Below, in pieces: positions 29,133 to 38,623 of a DNA stretch of 64,000 nt. Numbering within the stretch: position 1 is the stretch's first letter; the number at the start of each line of letters is the position of its first letter. The position numbers and the translations under genes were made by a program. The notes beneath the pieces were generated by a model. The model did no database searches and was not told the origin of the DNA. It worked only from the letters and a program-made list of their open reading frames with translations. Origin of the DNA: Alphaproteobacteria bacterium (GTDB taxonomy: Bacteria; Pseudomonadota; Alphaproteobacteria; Micavibrionales; Micavibrionaceae); assembly GCA_002690045.1 (NCBI GenBank), contig NZDE01000012.1, positions 310,001-374,000 on the forward strand. Direction: 5' to 3'.

Positions 29133-30305
29133 ACACGGGTTATAACCAATATTATATGCAAGCTCCGCCGGATGTTCGATGTCCCATATCGCGAAATCCG
29201 CACGCATGCCGTCCTTTAATTTACCGCGATCTTTCCAGCCCAGCGCCCGCGCCGCATTACGGGTGACGCCTGCCAAAGCTTCTTCGGGTGTCATGCGAAA
29301 AATGGTTGATGCCATATTCATCATCAATAATAAGGAATGCGCAGGCGAAGAGCCGGGGTTCATATCTGTGGCAATGGCGATTGGCACATCATATTTACGC
29401 AGCAAATCAAGCGGCGGTAATTTAGTATCCCTTAGGAAATAATACGCCCCCGGCAATAACACCGCCGTCACCCCCGCATGCGCCATCTTGCGGATGCCGT
29501 CTTCATTAAGATGTTCAAGGTGGTCTGCCGATAGGCCTTCATATTCCGCGACCAAAGCCGCGCCATTTTGGTCAGACAGCTGTTCTGCATGCAGCTTCAC
29601 GCGCAGCCCCAAATTTTTGGCGCACTCAAAAACACGGCGGGTTTGTTCTAGCGTGAAGCCGATATTTTCACAAAAAACATCAACCGCATCGACTAATTGC
29701 ATTTCGGCGAGGGTTGGCAGCATTTCAGTGCAAATATCATCGATATAACCATCGGCATTATTGGCAAATTCAGGCGGTAAGGCATGCGCGCCTAAGAAGG
29801 TTTTTTGCACGGGGATGTTATATTCCTCGCTCAAACGCTGCGCGACTTTTAACATTTTCGCTTCATGTTCAAGGGATAGGCCATAGCCTGATTTAATTTC
29901 AACGCCGCAGACGCCTTCACGCATTAGGGCTTTGAGGCGTTTTTCAGCCGCCATGAATAAATCATTGCCTGATGCATCGCGCGTGGCCTGAACGGTTGAC
30001 AATATACCGCCGCCTGCGCGGGCGATATCGGCATAAGATGCACCTTTCAGACGTTGTTCAAATTCACCGGCGCGGTTGCCGCCATAAACCATATGGCTGT
30101 GGCAATCAATTAAGCCCGGCGTAATCCATTTGCCTTTGACGTCATGGACGATATCCGTCTTATAATCATGCGGTAAATCATTGCGGCGACCGACCCATAC
30201 GATTTTGCCGTTTTTCACCGCAATCGCGCCATCGATAATTTCGCTATAACCACTTATTTTGGCCATTGTCGCAATATGCGCATTGACCCATATGGATTCC
30301 CACAT
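29094..30305 (-). CDS. hutI: Imidazolonepropionase
   Basis: Third step of histidine degradation: opens imidazolone propionate to formiminoglutamate. The 403-aa amidohydrolase has the metal motif HSH in [31 protein letters not shown], and the catalytic aspartate in [16 protein letters not shown]. Encoded on the opposite strand to hutUHG, with a 39-base 3' overlap with hutG, and divergent from hutF across 58 bases. Convergent overlap of this length inside a single pathway is unusual. Confidence 0.96.
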   Translation of the reverse strand: MWESIWVNAHIATMAKISGYSEIIDGAIAVKNGKIVWVGRRNDLPHDYKTDIVHDVKGKWITPGLIDCHSHMVYGGNRAGEFEQRLKGASYADIARAGGGILSTVQATRDASGNDLFMAAEKRLKALMREGVCGVEIKSGYGLSLEHEAKMLKVAQRLSEEYNIPVQKTFLGAHALPPEFANNADGYIDDICTEMLPTLAEMQLVDAVDVFCENIGFTLEQTRRVFECAKNLGLRVKLHAEQLSDQNGAALVAEYEGLSADHLEHLNEDGIRKMAHAGVTAVLLPGAYYFLRDTKLPPLDLLRKYDVPIAIATDMNPGSSPAHSLLLMMNMASTIFRMTPEEALAGVTRNAARALGWKDRGKLKDGMRADFAIWDIEHPAELAYNIGYNPCLAVVREGVEHRF

Positions 30306-30363
30306 AGAATTCCCCTAAAATAAACTGAAACGACAATTTTTAATGTCTAAGGGATTCTACATC

Positions 30364-31644
30364 ATGCAAAAATTTTTCGCAAAGGCTGCGTTTCTACCCG
30401 ATGGTTGGGCGGATGATGTTGTGATCAGCGTTGATGATCATGGCTTTATCAGCGCGGTTGAGAAAAACGCCAAAGCCAATGATGCGCAATTGCTTGATGG
30501 CGCGGTTATTCCCGCTATGCCGAATCTCCATTCCCATGCTTTTCAGCGCGCTTTTGCGGGGCGCAGTGAATTTGCGACGGCGACGCAGGATAGTTTTTGG
30601 ACATGGCGAAAATTGATGTATGAATTTTTAACCGATCTGGATGCCGATAAACTAGAATCCATCGCCACTGAACTATATACCGAAATGCGCCAAGCGGGGT
30701 TTAGCCAAGTGGGTGAATTTCATTACATCCACCACCGCCCTGACGGCACGCCTTATGAAGACCCCGCCGAGCTATCACATGCAATGATCCGCGCCGCGAA
30801 AACGGCGGGGATTGGCATTACGTTACTACCTGTGCTTTACGCCTATAGCGGCTTCGGCGCGCAGCCGCCCGAAGATGGTCAAAAACGCTTTTTACATGAT
30901 GCGCAAAGTTACCTTGCCCTCATTCGCCAGCTACATGCCCAATATAAAGACACGCCACTGGTTAAAATCGGCGCGGCCTTTCATTCCCTGCGCGCCGTAT
31001 CACCCGAGATGATGCTCGATACATTGACGGGCTTGAATGATATAGACCCTGCCATGCCAATCCATATCCATATCGCCGAACAAATGAAAGAAGTTGAAGA
31101 CTGCATTAATTGGAGCGGCAAACGCCCCGTTGCATGGCTACTTGGAAACGCGCCCGTCAACCAAAATTGGTGTTTAGTGCACGCCACCCATATGGACGCA
31201 GATGAAACCAAAGCCCTCGCCCAAAGCGGCGCTGTCGCAGGGCTCTGCCCCATCACCGAGGCGAATTTAGGGGATGGGTTATTTAACTTGGAAGATTATA
31301 TAAAGGCTGGCGGCACATGGGGCATTGGCAGTGATAGCCATATCATGATTAATATGCCCGAAGAACTCCGCCTCCTCGAATACGGGCAGCGCCTCACCCA
31401 TCGCCGCCGCGCCATCGCCCGCACAGATGATCAGCCGCATGTAGGCAACTATCTCTACACCGCCGCCCTCAATGGCGGGGCGCAGGCACTCGGCGTAAAA
31501 ACAGGCCGTCTAGAAACTGGCTACCGCGCGGATTTCCTTACCCTCGACATAACAGACGCCGCCGCACAAGACTATATACTCGACCAATTAATATTCGTGG
31601 GGAATATCGCGATTAAAGCGTGCTATATTGGCGGTAAGAATTAA
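30364..31644 (+). CDS. hutF: Formimidoylglutamate deiminase
   Basis: Fourth step in the five-step pathway: hydrolyses N-formimidoyl-glutamate to N-formylglutamate and ammonia, which HutG then splits. The 426-aa amidohydrolase has metal ligands in NLHSHAFQRAF, a histidine in IHIHIAEQMKEVEDC, HATHMDADE and the aspartate in GIGSDSHIMIN. AAGGGA lies 10 bases before the ATG at 30364; an ATG at 30343 would start upstream of that site. HutF with HutG means the pathway releases formate and two ammonia molecules without formiminotransferase. Its stop overlaps the convergent AACS gene by 4 bases. Confidence 0.96.
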   Translation: MQKFFAKAAFLPDGWADDVVISVDDHGFISAVEKNAKANDAQLLDGAVIPAMPNLHSHAFQRAFAGRSEFATATQDSFWTWRKLMYEFLTDLDADKLESIATELYTEMRQAGFSQVGEFHYIHHRPDGTPYEDPAELSHAMIRAAKTAGIGITLLPVLYAYSGFGAQPPEDGQKRFLHDAQSYLALIRQLHAQYKDTPLVKIGAAFHSLRAVSPEMMLDTLTGLNDIDPAMPIHIHIAEQMKEVEDCINWSGKRPVAWLLGNAPVNQNWCLVHATHMDADETKALAQSGAVAGLCPITEANLGDGLFNLEDYIKAGGTWGIGSDSHIMINMPEELRLLEYGQRLTHRRRAIARTDDQPHVGNYLYTAALNGGAQALGVKTGRLETGYRADFLTLDITDAAAQDYILDQLIFVGNIAIKACYIGGKN

Positions 31645-33626
31645 ACCGCCAATTCTGCAATATCTTTATAAAGCTCTAAGCTCTCTGGGTTAGCGAGGGC
31701 TTCGACATTTTTCACCTTGCGGCCGTGGATGACGTCGCGGACGGCGATTTCGGTGATTTTGCCGCTGCGGGTGCGCGGGATGTCGGCTACGGCAATAACC
31801 TTGGCGGGCATATGGCGTGGGGATGCGCCGACGCGGATTTGCGTGCGGATTTGTTTGATTAAATCCTCATCAAGGGTTTTGCCTGGTTTCATAACAACGA
31901 ACAAGATAACGCGGACGTCCCCTTCCCAGTTTTGGCCAACGCAGATGCTTTCGGCAACGTCTTCGATTTTCTCAACTTGGCGGTAAATCTCGGCTGTACC
32001 GATGCGCACGCCACCTGGGTTGAGGGTGGCATCTGAACGGCCATGGACGATTAGACCGTGATTAATGGTCTTTTCGACCCAGTCACCATGATGCCAAATA
32101 TTCTCATATTCCGCGAAATAAGCTTTGTGATATTTTGCGCCATCTGGGTCATTCCAGAACCCAACAGGCATAGATGGATGCGCATTGACGCAGACAAGTT
32201 CGCCCGCCCCTGTGCCTTCGGCCATTGGCTGGCCTTCATCATCAAAAATTTGCACATCAACGCCGAGGGCAGAGCCTTGTAATTCACCGCGATAAACTGG
32301 TGAAATGGGGTTACCGATGCCGAAGCTGGCGGTAATGACATCCGTCCCGCCATAGATAGAGGCAAGATGCACATCACTTTTAATATGGTCATAAACGAAG
32401 TCGAAACCTTCATGGACAAGCGGCGACCCTGTTGAGGTAATCATGCGCAAGTCAGACAGATCATAATGATCTTTCGGGAAAATATGATTGGTTTTGAGCG
32501 CTTCGATATATTTGGCTGAAGTGCCAAAAACATTACATTTATGACGCGTCGTGAAGTCCCAAAGAATATGCCCATCTTCATGGAAAGGTGAGCCATCATA
32601 AAGAAGCACGGTCGCATCAACCGCAAGGCCAGAGATTAACCAGTTCCACATCATCCAGCCACATGTGGTGTAGTAGAAAATGCGTTCGCCTTTTTTCAGG
32701 TCGCAATGGAGGGAAAGTTCCTTCACATGCTGAATTAGCGTGCCGCCATGACCATGAACGATACATTTCGGCGCGCCCGTTGTGCCCGATGAAAACATGA
32801 TATAAAGCGGGTGGTTAAATTCCACGCGGGTGAAGGCAATATCTTGCACAGCATATGACGCGATGAAATCTTCATAACGCACCGTGTTTGGCAATGCGCT
32901 GGTGTCTAAATCATCCTGAACATTCGGGATAATGATGGTTTTTTGTACCGACGGCAGTGCAGGCAGAATATCCGCCAATTTTGTGCGTTGGTCGAGGTTT
33001 TTGCCGCCATAATAATAATGATCAACCGTAAAAAGCAGTTTTGGTTCAGTTTGCCCAAAACGGTCAATCACGCCGCCCGCGCCGAAATCAGGTGAGGCGG
33101 ATGAGAAAATCGCGCCGAGTGAGGCCGCCGCCAAAGCAACATAAATCGTCTCTGGCATATTCGGCATATAGGCGGCAATGCGGTCACCTTTTTCAACGCC
33201 CTCATTAACCATAGCTTGGCGAATTTTGGATACAGCCGCGTATACATCAGCGAAGCTGTCTGTGCGCTCTGGCCCTTGTTCGGTTTTGAAAATAATTGCT
33301 GGCGCTTCATCACGGCGCTTCAGCATATTTTCGGCGTAGTTAATACGCGCTTCGGGAAAGAATTTGGCTTGTTCTATTTGGTCTTTATTGGCAATCACAA
33401 CATTGCCTTTATCGCCAATCAACCCTGCATAATCCCAATATTCAGACCAAAAATCTTCGGCATGCTCAATGGACCAAAAATAAAATGAAGGGTAATCAGG
33501 CAAAGTGACGTTATACTTCTTTTCCAAATATGTTTTGAATTTGAACATATTTGAATTTTCAACAGCTGATTGTGATGGTGACCAAAGTGGTATATTTTTT
33601 TCTGGCATTAAACTTGTCTGGCCCAT
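31641..33626 (-). CDS. Acetoacetyl-CoA synthetase
   Basis: Activates acetoacetate to acetoacetyl-CoA using ATP. The 661-aa protein has the N-terminal ACAS-type domain (SVENSNMFKFKTYLEKKYN-like start), the adenylate-forming motif IMFSSGTTGAPKCIVHGHGG, the YTTCGWMMWNWL segment specific to acetoacetate-CoA ligases, and the C-terminal lysine in RTRSGKITEIAVRD. The start at 33626 (GGGGGG upstream) fits; more upstream ATGs add a non-conserved stretch. The protein probably links ketone or polyhydroxybutyrate-derived carbon to central metabolism. Confidence 0.93.
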   Translation of the reverse strand: MGQTSLMPEKNIPLWSPSQSAVENSNMFKFKTYLEKKYNVTLPDYPSFYFWSIEHAEDFWSEYWDYAGLIGDKGNVVIANKDQIEQAKFFPEARINYAENMLKRRDEAPAIIFKTEQGPERTDSFADVYAAVSKIRQAMVNEGVEKGDRIAAYMPNMPETIYVALAAASLGAIFSSASPDFGAGGVIDRFGQTEPKLLFTVDHYYYGGKNLDQRTKLADILPALPSVQKTIIIPNVQDDLDTSALPNTVRYEDFIASYAVQDIAFTRVEFNHPLYIMFSSGTTGAPKCIVHGHGGTLIQHVKELSLHCDLKKGERIFYYTTCGWMMWNWLISGLAVDATVLLYDGSPFHEDGHILWDFTTRHKCNVFGTSAKYIEALKTNHIFPKDHYDLSDLRMITSTGSPLVHEGFDFVYDHIKSDVHLASIYGGTDVITASFGIGNPISPVYRGELQGSALGVDVQIFDDEGQPMAEGTGAGELVCVNAHPSMPVGFWNDPDGAKYHKAYFAEYENIWHHGDWVEKTINHGLIVHGRSDATLNPGGVRIGTAEIYRQVEKIEDVAESICVGQNWEGDVRVILFVVMKPGKTLDEDLIKQIRTQIRVGASPRHMPAKVIAVADIPRTRSGKITEIAVRDVIHGRKVKNVEALANPESLELYKDIAELAV

Positions 33627-33758
33627 GAGCCCCCCATATATAATTGATCTGTAATGCAATAAAATATTCAAAGACGTTAGCATATATGTAACCCAAGGCA
33701 CAATCCTTACGAATTAAAAAACATCGCCTTAAAAACAAATATAAAGTTAGATGACCTT

Positions 33759-36017
33759 ATGATTAGAAAAATATTCTTTCCCCTATGGATGCTCACCATT
33801 TTATGCGTAATTACCGCGCCGCCACAAGCGCAGGCGCAAAGCGCCGAAGACATGGCCACGCAGCATGGGCAAGTTGAGTTACTACCCAGCGCACCATATT
33901 TTGAAGCGGGAAAGACATATCGTTTAGGCGTGGCTTTCACAATGGAGCCCGATTGGCATATTTATTGGCGTTATGGCGGCGAAACGGGACAAGCCCCTGA
34001 TTTTTTCTGGGACTTAGCAGACGAATTTGAAACACCGCAAATATCATGGCCTATGCCAGAATATATTGAATATAATACTATTATTAATTACGGCTATCAT
34101 GATGAAACCGTGCTGTTCGCAGATATAAACATCCCAGAAGGGTATAGCGCAAAAGAGCTAAAAATAGATCTCGATCTGGAATGGCTTATCTGTAAAGATA
34201 TATGTGTACCTGAGTTCGGGTCTTACAGTATTAGCCTTCCCTCGAAAACCGCTTATGATGTAAATAGCACGTCATTTACTGCTGATCCGCGCCTTGCAAA
34301 ACATATGAGCCGAATTCCCGTGCCTTTAAATGGTGACGTGGATTTTACAGCAGAAGATTTCTCTTTTACAATCGCCGCGCAGTTAGAGAACGACCTATTC
34401 ACACGCGTATCCACCTTAAAAGAAACAGGCGAACATCTATTTTTCGCGCCTTATGATTGGGGCTGGGTTAAATCATCCAGTGATCCGTCCGTTTTTGTGA
34501 ATACAGATACACAAACTGTATCTATGCGTTATCCTCGCGGACGCCGCTTATTTGATTCTCTTGACCGCGCAGCTGGCGTCTTGGTTTTTGCTAAAGACGG
34601 ACACAGCCTTGCCGCTTATGAAATTTCAGGTGATATCACCAAAAAACTAAGCGCGGCGCGCGCTGTACCGACATCCGCACCTATAAAAGAACAAGAAGCG
34701 CAAACCATGGGCAATGTTGATATTTCACCTGAGCAACATGCGCAAAGCTTCACATTTGGCAAGGCGATGGTCTTCGCCTTTATCGGTGGGTTAATCCTTA
34801 ACCTTATGCCATGCGTATTCCCAATTTTATCGCTAAAAGCGCTTGCCCTTATTAAACATGCGAATGAACCATATAAAGTGGCTGTAATGGGCGGCATAGC
34901 TTACAGCAGCGGTGTCATTCTTAGTTTCGTTGCAATTGCTGGCCTCATGATTGCGTTGCAGTCTGGCGGCGCGCAAATTGGCTGGGGCTTTCAGTTACAA
35001 GATCGCAACGTGCTTTATGTTCTAACGTTATTAATGTTCTTAATTTCTCTATCTTTATTAGGGGCACTTAACGTCAATAAAATCCTGCCAAGCAAAATCA
35101 CCAATATTGGACAGGATAAAACCAACAACGAAGGCTTAAGCGGCGCATTCTTTACTGGTCTGCTTGCCACTTTAGTGGCCGCGCCATGTACTGCGCCTTT
35201 TATGGCCGCTGCGCTTGGCTTTGCCGCCACGCAGCCCCCACTACTCTCGCTAAGCATTTTTGCGACTCTTGGCGCTGGTTTGGCGTTTCCTTACTTTATT
35301 TTATGTACCGTTCCAGCCTTACGAAACATGCTACCAAAACCTGGCGCTTGGATGGAAAGCTTCCGTCAGTTCTTGGCCTTCCCAATGCTTGCTGCGACCA
35401 TCTGGCTTGGCCTTGCCCTTGTCATGCAGGATAATTATTTATTCCTCCTACCTTTACTCATCGCGTTATTAACGGCGGCATTTGCCGCATGGGTTTTAGC
35501 GCGCCATCCGAAGAATGCTTTACAAAAAGCTGTTAAATATATTCTATTATGTGCCTCGATATTGGTCATCATCATCATCCCACATAAATTTGGTTCAGTG
35601 GTCATGGGGGAGAATGGAGAAGCGACAATTGAGGACGCCGTATCCGCGCATGACAGCAAACACGCAGCCTTTACACAGGACGCGTTGAAACGCGCCTTAA
35701 TGACCAAACCAAACCAGCCTATATTTGTATATTTAACGGCCGATTGGTGCATTACCTGTAAAGTAAATGAACGCCGCGTCTTAGAGACAAAAGATATCGA
35801 GAGCTTATTTGCTGAAAAGAATGTTCTTGTCTTCAAAGGGGACTGGACAAAACGCAATAGCGACATAACTGAATATCTATCCCGCTTTGAACGTAATGGC
35901 GTGCCGTTATATGTGTATTACGGCCCAGCCGACACACAAAACGGACAACGTCCTGCGCCAGTTATTTTACCGCAGTTACTAACCTTTAACCATTTCGAGT
36001 CATTATTTGACCACTAA
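33759..36017 (+). CDS. DsbD/ScsB-like thiol:disulfide reductase
   Basis: Moves reducing power from cytoplasmic thioredoxin to the periplasm. The 752-aa protein has a signal peptide (ending PPQAQAQ), a periplasmic N-terminal domain of the ScsB type (about 30-290) with the cysteine pair of WLICKDICVPEFG, an eight-helix CcdA-like transporter domain (about 330-600) with the paired motifs NLMPCVFPILSLK and VAAPCTAPFMAAA, and a C-terminal thioredoxin domain with ADWCITCKVNERR. A redoxin gene follows after 28 bases, probably its partner. The dotM gene begins beyond two hairpins. Confidence 0.92.
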   Translation: MIRKIFFPLWMLTILCVITAPPQAQAQSAEDMATQHGQVELLPSAPYFEAGKTYRLGVAFTMEPDWHIYWRYGGETGQAPDFFWDLADEFETPQISWPMPEYIEYNTIINYGYHDETVLFADINIPEGYSAKELKIDLDLEWLICKDICVPEFGSYSISLPSKTAYDVNSTSFTADPRLAKHMSRIPVPLNGDVDFTAEDFSFTIAAQLENDLFTRVSTLKETGEHLFFAPYDWGWVKSSSDPSVFVNTDTQTVSMRYPRGRRLFDSLDRAAGVLVFAKDGHSLAAYEISGDITKKLSAARAVPTSAPIKEQEAQTMGNVDISPEQHAQSFTFGKAMVFAFIGGLILNLMPCVFPILSLKALALIKHANEPYKVAVMGGIAYSSGVILSFVAIAGLMIALQSGGAQIGWGFQLQDRNVLYVLTLLMFLISLSLLGALNVNKILPSKITNIGQDKTNNEGLSGAFFTGLLATLVAAPCTAPFMAAALGFAATQPPLLSLSIFATLGAGLAFPYFILCTVPALRNMLPKPGAWMESFRQFLAFPMLAATIWLGLALVMQDNYLFLLPLLIALLTAAFAAWVLARHPKNALQKAVKYILLCASILVIIIIPHKFGSVVMGENGEATIEDAVSAHDSKHAAFTQDALKRALMTKPNQPIFVYLTADWCITCKVNERRVLETKDIESLFAEKNVLVFKGDWTKRNSDITEYLSRFERNGVPLYVYYGPADTQNGQRPAPVILPQLLTFNHFESLFDH

Positions 36018-36045
36018 CCTCCAACCCCACACAAAGGACACAACT

Positions 36046-36660
36046 ATGAAAAGATACTTCTTTGCATTATTCGCATGTATCGGCCTCGTTTTATCGGCAT
36101 CTAATGCCCCTGCACAAGCAGAGGCCGTGATCGGTAAAACTGCGCCAGATTTTAAGGCGTTAGATACATATAACAACCCAATATCTCTAGATATGCTCAA
36201 CGGCAAGATTGTCGTACTAGAGTGGACAAATAATGGCTGCCCATATGTACGCAAACATTATGATGATGGCCATATGCAGAAATTACAAAAAGACCTTGCT
36301 GGCGAAGATCTTGTTTGGATCTCTGTGATTTCATCCGCACCGGGTAAACAAGGTTATATGGATGCCAAAACAGCCAATGCAACTGCATTATCTGAAAAAG
36401 CACAACCTACGCATATCATTCTCGACCCAACAGGTGAGATGGGCAAAGCATATGGCGCTAAGACTACACCGCATATGTATGTCATCGATAAAGACGGCAA
36501 ACTTGCCTATCAAGGCGCGATTGATAGCCACCCAACATTCCGTACACGCGGCATGGAAGATGCACAAAATTACGTGGTTAGCGCGGTTAAAGAGTTACGT
36601 GCAGGGCAGCCCGTAACAACCAGCGAAACACAACCATATGGCTGTTCCGTTAAATATTAA
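36046..36660 (+). CDS. Exported redoxin/thioredoxin-fold protein
   Basis: A 204-aa periplasmic thioredoxin-fold protein: signal peptide at residues 1-24 (NAPAQAEA), then an AhpC/TSA-type redoxin domain (VIGKTAPDFKALDTYNNPIS). The active site reads TNNGCPYVRKHY, with a single cysteine rather than CxxC, so it looks more like a peroxiredoxin-like protein than a disulfide reductase. A second cysteine is near the end (PYGCSVKY). AAAGGA precedes the ATG at 36046. It is probably kept reduced by the DsbD-like protein upstream. Confidence 0.85.
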   Translation: MKRYFFALFACIGLVLSASNAPAQAEAVIGKTAPDFKALDTYNNPISLDMLNGKIVVLEWTNNGCPYVRKHYDDGHMQKLQKDLAGEDLVWISVISSAPGKQGYMDAKTANATALSEKAQPTHIILDPTGEMGKAYGAKTTPHMYVIDKDGKLAYQGAIDSHPTFRTRGMEDAQNYVVSAVKELRAGQPVTTSETQPYGCSVKY

Positions 36661-36691
36661 GCGACTTTCGACATAAAAAACTCGCTTTTTT
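36659..36691 (+). terminator. Possible weak terminator
   Basis: AAGCGA pairs with TCGCTT over a long loop, followed by TTTTTT, right at the redoxin stop codon. The stronger hairpin at 36708 is more likely the working one. Confidence 0.45.
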
Positions 36692-36707
36692 CGTATTTTT
36701 TTTGTAG

Positions 36708-36734
36708 CCTGCGCCTTCTATTGGCGCAGGTTTT
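36708..36734 (+). terminator. Rho-independent terminator between the redoxin gene and dotM
   Basis: CCTGCGCC, a 7-base loop, GGCGCAGG, then TTTTG. It separates the redox pair from dotM, so the dot genes should have their own promoter. Confidence 0.82.
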
Positions 36735-36790
36735 GTTTTATAATGGCTGCGGTGGTTTACACAATGAATCGTTAGGGATCTACAAAAAAC

Positions 36791-38005
36791 GTGTCAGAAC
36801 AAGCAGGCAGTTATGAACGCGCGATAGGCTTTTTTATCCTTGCAATTGTCTTGGGTGTGATAGGCTATATCCTCTATAATTATTTTGAATATGACATTAA
36901 GAACGTCATACGCTATTGGCGTATTGGTGAAATTCATCTTGGCATTCTTCTGCATGGACGCGATTATACTATTCTTTGGCAAATGCCCGGCACAACAGAA
37001 GTTCAAGAATGGCCACTTGGTTCTATCCTAGACCAACTCAAAGTTCTCGACAAAACTTTACTAAATGACCAAATCATGGATTTGGCGGCCCATGCTGCGC
37101 TTGTACCAATTAAATATGCGCTATCTGCTATATTGGTTATGTTTGCAATTTGGTCAATGTTTTATGGCCCATACACACAGTTCAGAACAAAGTTTTCATT
37201 AAATACGCTGATTAAACGTCAGTCGAAAATCTTTCCATATATCACACCATTTATTGAATTTGACCCTGGCACGCAGCCCGCCCGCCCGCCAGGCGCGCCG
37301 GTTCCTGCTGAATTACCACTTTTTGCCGAAGCGTTAGGCCCGGAAGAATTTGTCGCCTATCATAGCCTACACGGTAAAGATGGTGATTTAAATTATGACG
37401 TTTCTTACAAAGCCTTTGTCAAACAGCTTGGTAAACCATGGCGCGGCGCCTTGAAATTAAAAACACATGAGCAGTTACTCCTTGCTGCATTTTGCTTGAA
37501 AGCTGCTCGTAAACGTAAAGAATCTGACGAGCTACTTGGTAAAATTGCTAAATGTTGGTCACATAAAAAGGGCCTAGTGGTTGACAAAAAAATTCTAAAA
37601 CAAGCGCGCAGTATCATTCGCAATCGTGACTTATCAGGAAAAACGCTTGGAAAATGTAATCAGCATGGCTTTGTCACCACAGCCATGATCCGCGCCTTAC
37701 AAACTGCGCGTGAAGAAGGCGGCGTTTTGTCATCATCTCAATTTGTTTGGCTGCGCGGATTTGACCGAAACCTATGGTATGCCTTAAACAATTTAGGTCG
37801 CCAAGCCTTCCACATGGAAGCATTGGGCTCTATGTCGCATTATAAAGTCGAAAAACGTATTGGGCGCCCTATTCCACGTCCAAAAGTTGAAGAAGCCATA
37901 CAAATGCTTACTGAATATATGAAATCAGACCGCGCGCGTCCCGTCCCTAACCTTGATTACAGCGGGTCTAAACGCCGCAGCATCAAAAAAGCCAAAGCCC
38001 AATAA
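36791..38005 (+). CDS. dotM: Type IVB secretion protein DotM/IcmP
   Basis: Inner-membrane part of the type IV coupling complex, which feeds protein substrates to the Dot/Icm channel and works with DotL. The 404-aa protein (376 in Legionella) has an N-terminal TM helix (AIGFFILAIVLGVIGYILYNY) and a second near residues 108-128 (ALSAILVMFAIWSMF). A long cytoplasmic domain follows. Its C-terminal hallmark is GFVTTAMIRALQTAREEGGVL and the FVWLRGFDRNLWYALNNLGRQ segment, very like DotM and its IncI plasmid homologue TrbA. The start is GTG. A 162-aa unknown gene and dotL follow on the same strand. Confidence 0.93.
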   Translation: MSEQAGSYERAIGFFILAIVLGVIGYILYNYFEYDIKNVIRYWRIGEIHLGILLHGRDYTILWQMPGTTEVQEWPLGSILDQLKVLDKTLLNDQIMDLAAHAALVPIKYALSAILVMFAIWSMFYGPYTQFRTKFSLNTLIKRQSKIFPYITPFIEFDPGTQPARPPGAPVPAELPLFAEALGPEEFVAYHSLHGKDGDLNYDVSYKAFVKQLGKPWRGALKLKTHEQLLLAAFCLKAARKRKESDELLGKIAKCWSHKKGLVVDKKILKQARSIIRNRDLSGKTLGKCNQHGFVTTAMIRALQTAREEGGVLSSSQFVWLRGFDRNLWYALNNLGRQAFHMEALGSMSHYKVEKRIGRPIPRPKVEEAIQMLTEYMKSDRARPVPNLDYSGSKRRSIKKAKAQ

Positions 38006-38026
38006 TAAATAAATCCGGAGCAAAGA

Positions 38027-38515
38027 ATGTCCAGAAAACCTTCCGCAAATGTTGTCGATAACTCATTGGTACTATCCTTACCAAACGCTATAAACCCGGT
38101 GGTTTGGCGCATGGAGCTTGCCAAAGCAAAAATGTCAGCAATAGAAATTCGTGAAGACAAGCTAGGTGATTTCACTTTAATACTGAAAACGCCTAAAGGC
38201 GACAGTAATGAAATTGCCCGCTTTAATGATAAAAGTGATGCTCTGAAAGGTTTAGGCGCAATTTCATCAGCCATGAGCAAAGCCGAAAAAGACGAAGGTA
38301 AATCTGGAAAACCTGCAAAAAGCGGCTCGTTTCTTAAGAAGGCAGCAATCGTTATCGCGTCACTTTTAGGCTTCGCATTCGCATTTATAATTCTTATCAA
38401 CGTCTTGCTTATGTTCAGCGGTACAACTGTTCCATCAACGGGCAGCACATCATCAGGTGCAATCATACAAGATGGTGTTCCCCAATCCGCAGATGACTTT
38501 TTGAAGGGGCGTTAA
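38027..38515 (+). CDS. Unknown one-pass membrane protein between dotM and dotL
   Basis: A 162-aa protein I cannot place in a family. Residues 1-100 are soluble and mixed in charge (a PNAINPVVWRMELAKAKM segment, then a short beta-rich part IREDKLGDFTLILKT and a Lys/Ser-rich linker). A single TM helix lies at about 103-127 (AAIVIASLLGFAFAFIILI). The last 35 residues are Ser/Gly/Thr-rich and end in a DDFLKGR tail. CCGGAG precedes the ATG, and the gene starts 21 bases after dotM and ends 108 bases before dotL. By position it is a candidate part of the coupling complex. It is not IcmT, IcmN or any Dot protein I recognise. Confidence 0.8.
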   Translation: MSRKPSANVVDNSLVLSLPNAINPVVWRMELAKAKMSAIEIREDKLGDFTLILKTPKGDSNEIARFNDKSDALKGLGAISSAMSKAEKDEGKSGKPAKSGSFLKKAAIVIASLLGFAFAFIILINVLLMFSGTTVPSTGSTSSGAIIQDGVPQSADDFLKGR

Positions 38516-38585
38516 CACCTTGAAAACACCTTGCTTTTTCATAGCAGGATATTGTTAACTTTTGAACATTATAATATTGCATAGC

Positions 38586-38608
38586 GGGGCATCGAACGCC
38601 CCTATAAT
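38586..38608 (+). promoter_or_regulatory. Hairpin followed by TATAAT upstream of dotL
   Basis: A short GC hairpin (GGGGC, 7-base loop, GCCCC at 38586-38602) touches a perfect TATAAT at 38603-38608, 15 bases before the dotL start. There is no good -35 at 16-18 bases. It may be a promoter element or an mRNA hairpin that controls dotL translation. Confidence 0.3.
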
Positions 38609-38623
38609 TCGGTAAAAAATCAA

